A stretch of DNA of 64,000 nucleotides from Paenibacillus luteus (lineage in GTDB: Bacteria > Bacillota > Bacilli > Paenibacillales > Paenibacillaceae), in contig NZ_SKCD01000009.1 of NCBI RefSeq assembly GCF_006542765.1, forward strand, positions 105,737 to 169,736, given 5' to 3'. How positions within the stretch are numbered: the stretch's first letter is position 1; every line of letters begins with the position of its first letter. The position numbers and the translations under genes were made by a program. Below the pieces are notes generated by a model, which searched no databases, was not told the origin of the DNA, and was given only the letters and a program-made list of their open reading frames with translations. Positions 55,198-64,000 of this stretch are shown here, one piece after another.

Positions 55198-56307
55198 GTG
55201 TTTTTAAAGAGCATTCAGCTGCAAAATTATCGGAACTATAACGAGCTCGATTTGCAAACGTCTAATAAAGTAAATGTATTTCTCGGGCCTAATGCCCAGG
55301 GAAAAACGAATTTGCTGGAAGCGATATTCGTGCTGGCTCTTACGAAATCCCACCGCACTTCTAAGGACAAAGAGCTTATTGGCTGGCAAGGGGATACCGC
55401 TCGAATAACGGGCGAAGCTGATAAAAAATACGGTTCTGTCAAGCTGGATCTTCTTTTTTCCGGACAAGGAAAGAAGGCTAAGATCAATGGGCTGGAGCAG
55501 CGAAAGCTAAGCGATTTTATCGGCTCGGTCAACGTTGTGATGTTTGCGCCAGAGGATCTGGAAATTGTAAAAGGAACGCCGGGAGTGCGAAGACGGTTTC
55601 TCGATATGGAAATCGGACAAGTGCAGCCCGGCTATTTGCATACACTCCAGCAATACGGAAAGGTGCTGCAGCAGCGCAACAATTTTCTGAAAGCCGCCTA
55701 TCCAGGAGGGGCAAATCAGACGATGCTGGACGTGTGGAATATGCAGCTCGCAGAGCATGGTGTTAAAATCATGAAAAAAAGGAAACACTTTATACATAAA
55801 TTACAAACGTTTGCAGAGCAAATCCATGCGGGCATAACTAACGGTGCAGAGCAGCTCATCATTGAGTACCGTCCTTCGTTTGACACGGATGCCCAGCAAG
55901 ATGAAACTGTTTTATTTGAGCAATTTATGATAAAGTTAACACAGGTGAAAGATCAGGAGATTCGCAGAGGAGTTACGCTAGTGGGACCGCACCGCGACGA
56001 TTTGGCGTTTTTCATAAACGGCAAAGAAGCGCAAGTCTTTGGCTCCCAAGGGCAGCAGCGAACAACGGCCCTATCTTTAAAATTGGCTGAAATAGAGCTC
56101 ATTAACGAGGAAATCGGAGAATATCCGCTTTTGCTGCTTGATGATGTGCTGTCGGAGCTTGATCACAATCGTCAAACACAGCTGATTGAGACGTTTCAAA
56201 GCAAAGTACAAACCTTTATTACAACGACCGGCCTTGAAAGCGTGGATGTGAGCAGGCTTCAGGATGCCGGCATCTACCATGTGAAAAACGGCCAAGTGAC
56301 GCGTTAG
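55198..56307 (+). CDS. recF: DNA repair/recombination protein RecF
   Basis: A 369-residue SMC-like ATPase that loads RecA at gapped DNA. It starts with GTG after GGGAGGT. Walker A is LGPNAQGKTNLLEAI, the signature is FGSQGQQRTTALSLKLAEIE, and Walker B is YPLLLLDDVLSELD. Length is normal. Confidence 0.97.
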   Translation: MFLKSIQLQNYRNYNELDLQTSNKVNVFLGPNAQGKTNLLEAIFVLALTKSHRTSKDKELIGWQGDTARITGEADKKYGSVKLDLLFSGQGKKAKINGLEQRKLSDFIGSVNVVMFAPEDLEIVKGTPGVRRRFLDMEIGQVQPGYLHTLQQYGKVLQQRNNFLKAAYPGGANQTMLDVWNMQLAEHGVKIMKKRKHFIHKLQTFAEQIHAGITNGAEQLIIEYRPSFDTDAQQDETVLFEQFMIKLTQVKDQEIRRGVTLVGPHRDDLAFFINGKEAQVFGSQGQQRTTALSLKLAEIELINEEIGEYPLLLLDDVLSELDHNRQTQLIETFQSKVQTFITTTGLESVDVSRLQDAGIYHVKNGQVTR

Positions 56308-56331
56308 GTGCGAATAGGAGAGGAAGAGGAC

Positions 56332-56583
56332 ATGTACATCCATTTGGGCGGCGAGAAAATAATTCGGGCTGCGGAGCTCGTGGCCATCTTTGATATTTCT
56401 ATCGAGCAATCCTCCAAACTCTCCAAGCAATTTGTTGCGGGGGCACGAAAACGCAAGGACGTTGAAACGATAGGCGAGGAAGAGCCGAAATCGATCGTTG
56501 TAACGAAGCAGAAAATATATTATTCGCCTATTTCATCCTCTACGCTTAAGAAAAGAGCACATCATTTTGCAGCGAACGGCTAG
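56332..56583 (+). CDS. remB: Extracellular matrix regulator RemB (YaaB)
   Basis: An 83-residue DUF370-type protein MYIHLGGEKIIRAAELVAIF, FDISIEQSSKLSKQFVAGAR. In B. subtilis RemB helps regulate matrix genes with RemA. It lies 24 bases after recF and 46 before gyrB, the usual order. GAGGAAGAGGA precedes the ATG. Confidence 0.92.
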   Translation: MYIHLGGEKIIRAAELVAIFDISIEQSSKLSKQFVAGARKRKDVETIGEEEPKSIVVTKQKIYYSPISSSTLKKRAHHFAANG

Positions 56584-56623
56584 AGCGAGGGCGATCAGGA
56601 ACAGCAGTTGAGAGGAGCAGTGA

Positions 56624-58540
<1,917 letters not shown>

Positions 58541-58554
58541 GAACCTTGCACTGC

Positions 58555-58596
58555 AAGAAGCAGTCGCCCGTTACGGACGACTGCTTCTTTTTTTGA
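58555..58596. terminator. Bidirectional terminator between gyrB and the YheC/D gene
   Basis: A 12-bp stem AAGAAGCAGTCG/CGACTGCTTCTT followed by T6 on the + strand and A-rich arms on the other side; lies between convergent genes. Confidence 0.9.
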
Positions 58597-59344
58597 AACG
58601 GCCATAAGCAGCTGCATAGCGGTATATGCGCTGAAAAATGCTCTGATCCGGCAGCTTGCGGAAAATATAAGGATCGGGAAACGTATTTACTTCCAAGATC
58701 CACGGGTGAAGCGTTGCATCAATCGCGATATCTACGCCAATCTCTTTAATATTGGGATAAGCAGTCTGCAGGTTATTAGCGATACTAATGCTGAGCTTCC
58801 TTAACCGATTTTTGAAGGCGGCAAGTTCAGCGTGATTGGTATGATCGCTCATCAACTTCTCGAGTGCCATCGGCGTGCCGCCGCTGTGGTAATTCGTTAC
58901 GATTTTTGCAGGGTGGGCAAGGCGGCCGATAATTCCAGTAGCTTCCCAATGGTTGCTCAGGTTTTTTTGGACCATGACACGAATATCGAATCGGCGTTTC
59001 TGGTGTCTGAGCAAGTGAATTCCTTTTTGAACAATGTAGCTTCGCTTCTTTTTTTGCTTGACGATTTTTTGGTACAGCTGCTCGAATGTGGGAAAGAACA
59101 TAATCTTCGTATCGAGCTGGTAGCGATAGCCGAGGGATGGTGTTGTCGTTCTCTCCACACGGATGACACCATTGCCAAAGGTACCGTTGATGGGCTTCAC
59201 GTAAACCATGCCGTATTGGTTCAGCATGCCTTGAAGGCTGCCACGGCCAAACAGCTTGGTTGACGGCATGTATTGGCGCAAATAATCGGATTTGAGCATA
59301 ATTTTTGTTTTTGCCCATTTGCTTTTAATACGTTGAATGCTCAA
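58571..59344 (-). CDS. YheC/YheD-type ATP-grasp protein
   Basis: A 257-residue protein on the opposite strand between gyrB and gyrA. It starts with TTG 8 bases after AGGAG. YVKPINGTFGNGVIRV is the ATP-grasp glycine loop with Lys; MVQKNLSNHWEATGIIGRLA, and the C-terminal VDIAIDATLHPWILEVNTFP contain the Mg/ATP ligands (E and N). B. subtilis YheC and YheD are endospore coat-associated. The sequence opens with RIKSKWAKTKIML, typical of this group. The substrate is unknown. Confidence 0.85.
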   Translation of the reverse strand: MSIQRIKSKWAKTKIMLKSDYLRQYMPSTKLFGRGSLQGMLNQYGMVYVKPINGTFGNGVIRVERTTTPSLGYRYQLDTKIMFFPTFEQLYQKIVKQKKKRSYIVQKGIHLLRHQKRRFDIRVMVQKNLSNHWEATGIIGRLAHPAKIVTNYHSGGTPMALEKLMSDHTNHAELAAFKNRLRKLSISIANNLQTAYPNIKEIGVDIAIDATLHPWILEVNTFPDPYIFRKLPDQSIFQRIYRYAAAYGRFKKRSSRP

Positions 59345-59399
59345 CTATTTTTCTCCTCTCGCTACGCTCTTTTCCTAGCAGGGATTTGAAATGATGCAG

Positions 59400-59428
59400 G
59401 AGACAGACTTGGAATTGAGTGGTATAAT
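59400..59428 (+). promoter_or_regulatory. Possible gyrA promoter
   Basis: -10 TATAAT at 59423-59428 with a fair -35 GAGACA (59400-59405) and a 17-base spacer. The 200-base leader that follows is AT-rich and holds no gene. Confidence 0.45.
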
Positions 59429-59630
59429 GAAAGTTGGGTCTGTTTATTTTATGGCGATTTTTTGGATGTGGAAAGCGTTGATTCACCTATTTTTAACGAC
59501 AAATGACGTGAGATTTACGAGAAATCCAAAAGCATGAGCGAAAAAGGTTTATATGCTCGCTTTTTGAGAAAGTAATATAAGAGTTATTGTGATTTAAGAG
59601 TAGCTATAGATGGCGTCAGGGAGGTAAATC

Positions 59631-62117
59631 ATGGCGGAAGAAGAACGTATATCTATAAAAGATCGGGACATTGGTACGGAGATGCGCGACTCCTTTATGG
59701 ATTATGCAATGAGTATCATCGTAAGTCGTGCTCTTCCCGATGTTAGGGATGGTCTAAAGCCAGTGCATCGCCGTATTTTGTATGCAATGTCTGAGCTAGG
59801 CATGTCACCAGACAAGCCTCATAAGAAATCAGCAAGGATTGTTGGAGAAGTAATCGGTAAGTACCACCCTCACGGTGACTCAGCAGTATATGAATCTATG
59901 GTACGTATGGCGCAGGATTTCTCTATGCGTTATATGCTTGTAGATGGGCATGGAAACTTCGGATCGATCGATGGCGACTTTGCGGCTGCCATGCGTTATA
60001 CAGAAGCACGGCTTTCGAAGATTGCTATGGAGCTTTTGCGTGATATCAACAAGGATACGATTGATTTTGCACCCAACTACGACGGTGAAGAATCAGAGCC
60101 GGTTGTATTGCCAGCCCGATATCCAAACTTGCTGGTAAATGGAGTTACTGGTATTGCTGTAGGTATGGCTACCAATATTCCGCCTCATAACTTGAACGAG
60201 GTTATTGACGGCGTACAAGCGTTGATTGTTAATCCGGATATTACACCGATTGAGCTTATGGATTATATAAAAGGCCCGGATTTCCCGACAGCTGCATTCG
60301 TCATGGGCCGCCAGGGCATCCGGCAAGCATATCTAACGGGTCGTGGTTCCGTAACGATGCGTGCGCGTGCAACAATTGAGGAGAATAACGGTAAAGCTCG
60401 CATTATTGTACATGAGCTCCCTTATCAAGTCATTAAAGCTCGCTTAGTTGAGAAGATTGCCGAGCTCGTTCGCGAGAAGAAAATCGAAGGTATTACCGAC
60501 CTGCGCGACGAATCAGATCGCAATGGTATGCGTGTGGTGATTGAGCTGCGCCGGGATGTGAATCCAAGCATCATCCTAAACAATTTGTACAAACATACGC
60601 AATTGCAATCCAATTTCGGAATTAATATGCTTGCCCTTGTAAATGGCGAGCCGAAGACGCTTAACATTCGCGATATGCTGTATCACTATTTGCAGCATCA
60701 AATCGAGGTTATTCGTCGCCGCACCGAGTTCGAATTGAAAAAGGCCGAAGCTCGTGCGCACATTCTTGAAGGCTTGCGTATCGCGCTTGATCATCTGGAC
60801 GAAGTCATTGCCTTAATTCGTGCTTCTCAGACGGCAGATCAAGCACGTGAAGGATTGATTACAAGATTCTCACTTTCCCATGAGCAGGCGCAGGCTATTT
60901 TGGATATGCGTCTACAGCGTCTAACTGGGTTGGAAAGAGACAAAATCGAAGCAGAGTACGCAGAACTTATGCGTAAAATTGCTGAATATAAAGCAATTCT
61001 GGCAGATGAGCAGCTTGTGCTTGATATTATTAGCACGGAGCTTGCTGAGCTGAAGGAGCGTTTCGGTGACGAGCGCCGCACAGAGCTTATGGCCAGTGAT
61101 GAGGAAATTTTGGACGAGGATCTCATTCCGCGTGAGGATGTTATCATCTCCATTACCCACTCGGGTTACATCAAGCGTTTGCCTGTCGGTACTTACCGCA
61201 GCCAGAAGCGCGGCGGTAAGGGCGTTGTCGGCATGGGCACGAAGGATGATGATTTCGTTGAGCATCTCTTCGTATCCAATACGCATCACTACCTATTGTT
61301 CTTTACGAACAAAGGAAAGGTATACAAGCTCAAAGCTTATGAGATTCCTGATCTCAACCGTACTGCACGCGGAACACCGATTATCAACCTGATTCAAATT
61401 GAACAGGGTGAGACGATTAATGCAGTTATCCCGGTTCAGGAATTTGATGCAGAGCATTTCCTATTCTTTGCTACAAGGCAAGGGGTTGTGAAGAAGACGC
61501 CGCTCGATGACTATGTTAACATCCGGAAGGTCGGATTGATCGCGATCTCGCTTCGTGAGGACGATGATCTCATTGGCGTGAAGCTTACTGACGGGAATCA
61601 GGAAATCATTATGGGTACCGCTCAAGGGATGTCGATTCGTTACTCCGAGCAGGATGTCCGCTCCATGGGACGTTCGGCCACCGGCGTGAAAGGCATTCAG
61701 CTTGATGACAATGATTCCGTTATTGATATGGACGTCATTGTACCTGAGAAGGATATTCTAATCGTAACCTCCAAAGGCTACGGCAAACGGACTCCTGTAG
61801 CAGATTATCGTATCCAGAATCGTGGCGGTAAAGGTATCAAGACGCTTAACGTAACGGATAAGAACGGTCCGATCGTATCACTTAAGGTCGTAGAGAATGA
61901 TGAAGACCTTATGATTATGACGGCATCGGGCACGATGATTCGCACCAGTATGGAAGGCATATCTACGATGGGCCGGAATACGCAAGGTGTAAGACTCATT
62001 AATACGCGTGAGGATGATACAGTAGCTACAGTTACCCGTGTTGCCCGTAGTGAAGAAAATGATGTGCTCGATGAGAACGAAGAGGTAGAAGGCGGAGAAG
62101 CCCCAAGCGAAGAATAA
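59631..62117 (+). CDS. gyrA: DNA gyrase subunit A
   Basis: An 828-residue subunit. The catalytic Tyr is Tyr123 in [11 protein letters not shown]; the quinolone region reads [13 protein letters not shown] with Ser84 and Glu88, a usual susceptible form. The C-terminal pinwheel contains [11 protein letters not shown], the GyrA box. The tail is acidic ([20 protein letters not shown]). GGGAGG precedes the ATG. Confidence 0.98.
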   Translation: MAEEERISIKDRDIGTEMRDSFMDYAMSIIVSRALPDVRDGLKPVHRRILYAMSELGMSPDKPHKKSARIVGEVIGKYHPHGDSAVYESMVRMAQDFSMRYMLVDGHGNFGSIDGDFAAAMRYTEARLSKIAMELLRDINKDTIDFAPNYDGEESEPVVLPARYPNLLVNGVTGIAVGMATNIPPHNLNEVIDGVQALIVNPDITPIELMDYIKGPDFPTAAFVMGRQGIRQAYLTGRGSVTMRARATIEENNGKARIIVHELPYQVIKARLVEKIAELVREKKIEGITDLRDESDRNGMRVVIELRRDVNPSIILNNLYKHTQLQSNFGINMLALVNGEPKTLNIRDMLYHYLQHQIEVIRRRTEFELKKAEARAHILEGLRIALDHLDEVIALIRASQTADQAREGLITRFSLSHEQAQAILDMRLQRLTGLERDKIEAEYAELMRKIAEYKAILADEQLVLDIISTELAELKERFGDERRTELMASDEEILDEDLIPREDVIISITHSGYIKRLPVGTYRSQKRGGKGVVGMGTKDDDFVEHLFVSNTHHYLLFFTNKGKVYKLKAYEIPDLNRTARGTPIINLIQIEQGETINAVIPVQEFDAEHFLFFATRQGVVKKTPLDDYVNIRKVGLIAISLREDDDLIGVKLTDGNQEIIMGTAQGMSIRYSEQDVRSMGRSATGVKGIQLDDNDSVIDMDVIVPEKDILIVTSKGYGKRTPVADYRIQNRGGKGIKTLNVTDKNGPIVSLKVVENDEDLMIMTASGTMIRTSMEGISTMGRNTQGVRLINTREDDTVATVTRVARSEENDVLDENEEVEGGEAPSEE

Positions 62118-62125
62118 TAGCCAAT

Positions 62126-62160
62126 ACAGCTGATGTCGTCGAAAGACGCATCAGCTTTTG
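62126..62160 (+). terminator. Terminator after gyrA
   Basis: AGCTGATG/CATCAGCT stem (62128-62135 with 62149-62156) followed by TTTG, about 10 bases after the stop. Confidence 0.75.
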
Positions 62161-62215
62161 CTTCGTAATGAATCAATAATAGATTTCATACTCAGGCTCA
62201 GGGGAGAGGACTTTC

Positions 62216-63289
62216 TTGGCAACGGTAACGTTATTACAGCTTAAACTAGGCGACAAAATCAATGAAGATGTCCTCACTCCGCTCGGCAGTGTCTTATTCC
62301 ATAAGGGGAGAATTGTAACCCCAAAAGAAGTAGAGATATTGCAGGCATTCCTCGTTACAGTTGTTGACATTGAGACAAATCAGGCTATAAGCAAAACGCG
62401 TGAGGATGCCGAGGCGGATGCCGTTCAGGAAGTATCCACTCCGACTGTGACCTCCCCTCTTCATGAGGAGTATGACCATATGGTTAAGGTGCTGCGTCAG
62501 GTGTTCAACTCTTTTGTAGCTGGTCAGGCTATGCCTGTGATGGATATTCGAAAACAACTGGAAAAAATGCTGGAGCATATCAAAAGCTACAACTTGTTAA
62601 CCTTTGCTCCGCGTCAATTCATGGAGAAGGATTACTTGCTTCATAACAGCATCACTTGTGCTTTGACTTCTTATCAAATTGCACAATGGACAGGTTTCCC
62701 GCAAAAGGATTGGATGCAGCTTGCTTTTGCTGGTTTGCTGCATGATATAGGCAACGTGAAAATTGATAAAGCGATTTTGACGAAGCCTAATCCCTTATCA
62801 ATAGAAGAGAAAGAAGAAATGATGCGTCATACGGTGCTGGGGTATCAATTGCTCAAGAATGTCCCGGCGTTGAATGAAGGGGTCAAAATGTCAGCTCTTC
62901 AGCATCATGAGAAGATTGATGGGACCGGTTATCCGCTCGGGATTGACGCAACAAAGATTCACCCCTATGCCAAGATTGTAGCGATTGCGGATATTTTTCA
63001 TGCGATGACTTTGAATAAAGCATATCGAAAAGCCGCATCTCCTTATCTTGTTCTGGAACAAATACAGAGCGATGCATTCGGCAAGCTTGACCCCGGGTAT
63101 GTACGTACTTTTGTAGAGAAGGCTACCCAATTCCATAATGGAACGATTGTGAAGCTAAGTGATGAACGAATCGGAGAAATTGTGTTTTCGGATCATAATC
63201 ATCCGACCAGACCATGGGTTTCAATTGATGGAACAATCGTCAATTTGATCGTTGACCGGCATCTTCATATTAGAGAAGTGCTCAGATAA
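62216..63289 (+). CDS. HD-GYP-like phosphohydrolase domain protein
   Basis: A 357-residue cytoplasmic protein with a TTG start after GGGGAGAGG. The HD motif is AGLLHDIGNVKIDKAIL; the later HHEKIDGTGYPLGI and KIVAIADIFHAM are HD-GYP-type ligands, so cyclic-di-GMP hydrolysis is plausible. The N-terminal 100 residues (MATVTLLQLKLGDKINEDVL) are a small beta domain common to this group. There is no sensor domain. HDIGN with GYP-like GTGYP supports the HD-GYP call; activity is unproven. Confidence 0.88.
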   Translation: MATVTLLQLKLGDKINEDVLTPLGSVLFHKGRIVTPKEVEILQAFLVTVVDIETNQAISKTREDAEADAVQEVSTPTVTSPLHEEYDHMVKVLRQVFNSFVAGQAMPVMDIRKQLEKMLEHIKSYNLLTFAPRQFMEKDYLLHNSITCALTSYQIAQWTGFPQKDWMQLAFAGLLHDIGNVKIDKAILTKPNPLSIEEKEEMMRHTVLGYQLLKNVPALNEGVKMSALQHHEKIDGTGYPLGIDATKIHPYAKIVAIADIFHAMTLNKAYRKAASPYLVLEQIQSDAFGKLDPGYVRTFVEKATQFHNGTIVKLSDERIGEIVFSDHNHPTRPWVSIDGTIVNLIVDRHLHIREVLR

Positions 63290-63299
63290 ATGTAAAAAG

Positions 63300-63378
63300 A
63301 CAGTAAGCAGTAATGAATTGCGGTGCAAAAAGCTTTCAAAGCATTTGGCGCCGCAGTATTGCGCTTACTGTTTTTTTA
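63300..63378 (+). terminator. Terminator after the HD-GYP-like gene
   Basis: ACAGTAAGC (63300-63308) pairs with GCTTACTGT (63363-63371), with an inner GCGGTGC-type stem, followed by T7. It insulates the rRNA operon. Confidence 0.75.
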
Positions 63379-63609
63379 TTAAATTGAAGTTAATGCTGAA
63401 AAACGAAGTTTAATGAATGGCCGGCATTAATCTTATATAGATAGAACAGAAGTTCATAATCATTTAAACAACAAGAGCATATGAGAATGATGGGAATGTT
63501 GTATTAACTTTTGGAATTGTTCTATTATAGGTAATTGCATGCGAAACCCTTTAAAATAAGGGTGAAATAACCGTTATAAAAAATTTTTAGATAAAAATGA
63601 AAAAAGTAC

Positions 63610-63639
63610 TTGCAATGCCATAGGCGCCTGTGATATATT
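63610..63639 (+). promoter_or_regulatory. rRNA operon promoter
   Basis: -35 TTGCAA (63610-63615) and -10 TATATT (63634-63639), 18-base spacer, preceded by an A/T-rich UP-element-like stretch. It lies 140 bases before 16S. Confidence 0.7.
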
Positions 63640-63684
63640 ATCTAGGTCGCCAATGAGACACACGGCCGACACGAAAGAAAAGAT

Positions 63685-63696
63685 TGCTCTTTGAAA
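63685..63696 (+). promoter_or_regulatory. boxA-like antitermination signal
   Basis: TGCTCTTTGAAA in the 16S leader is the usual boxA form in Bacillota rRNA operons. Confidence 0.75.
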
Positions 63697-63780
63697 ACTG
63701 AACAACGAGTAATAACTGCCTCGCAAATCCTTCGGGATAAGCGAAAAAGCGATAAAAAAGTAATGAGCATTTCAAACACC

Positions 63781-64000
<220 letters not shown>

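Overview
The window reads as the replication-origin neighbourhood of a Paenibacillus-like member of the Bacillota (Paenibacillaceae). The inference rests on gene order (rpmH-dnaA-dnaN-yaaA-recF-remB-gyrB-gyrA-16S rRNA on the + strand; rnpA-yidC-jag-mnmE-mnmG-rsmG-noc-soj-parB on the - strand), TTATCCACA-type DnaA boxes, parS sites, the WalRK operon, spore genes and Bacillus-like Shine-Dalgarno sequences. The genus is an inference from overall similarity; no search was possible.

Layout. (1) 1-9.85 kb is an accessory island at the 3' end of rlmH. It holds the start of an IS1182-type transposase, a broken phage-like gene, a three-gene operon (two proteins with HEPN-like RNxxxH motifs plus an HNH nuclease), a frameshifted DUF5677 gene, a small membrane protein, a decayed IS256 element and an unrecognised 459-aa protein. 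The rlmH stop-codon region (around 9828-9840) is echoed at about 5396-5420 and 4201-4225. A roughly 90-bp leader beside it is duplicated, and fragments of one short reading frame that ends like RlmH follow two unrelated cargo genes. This looks like a tandem array of cassettes inserted at rlmH, comparable in position to staphylococcal SCC elements and streptococcal ICEs, but no recombinase lies in the window. (2) 9.8-18.4 kb: rlmH, a CxxH/CxxC protein, HtrA, and the walR-walK-yycH-yycI-walJ cell-wall regulon operon. (3) 18.4-30 kb: a candidate structured RNA, an M23 peptidase, purA, dnaB, rplI, gdpP, a YybS-like protein, a CBS protein and an LCP protein. (4) 30-41.4 kb: membrane proteins and transporters, the rpsF-ssb-rpsR operon, YjzC, a Cdd1-like protein, tRNA-Ser(CGA), MscS, DUF951, DUF3343, YyaC, DUF4446 and a class V aminotransferase. 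(5) 41.4-51.5 kb: chromosome segregation (ParB, Soj, Noc, two parS sites), RsmG, MnmG/MnmE, Jag, YidC, RnpA and L34. (6) 51.5-64 kb: oriC with DnaA boxes on both sides of dnaA and a DnaA-trio-like unwinding motif after it, then dnaN-yaaA-recF-remB-gyrB, a convergent YheC/D-type ATP-grasp gene, gyrA, an HD-GYP-like protein, and a ribosomal RNA promoter with the first 220 bases of 16S rRNA.

Replication initiation (DnaA, DnaN, DnaB, gyrase), origin segregation (Soj, ParB, Noc), envelope growth control (WalRK with its regulators, M23 hydrolase, LCP ligase, YidC) and translation genes sit together as is usual at a Bacillota origin. The most unusual material is the rlmH-anchored island and its possible defence operon.
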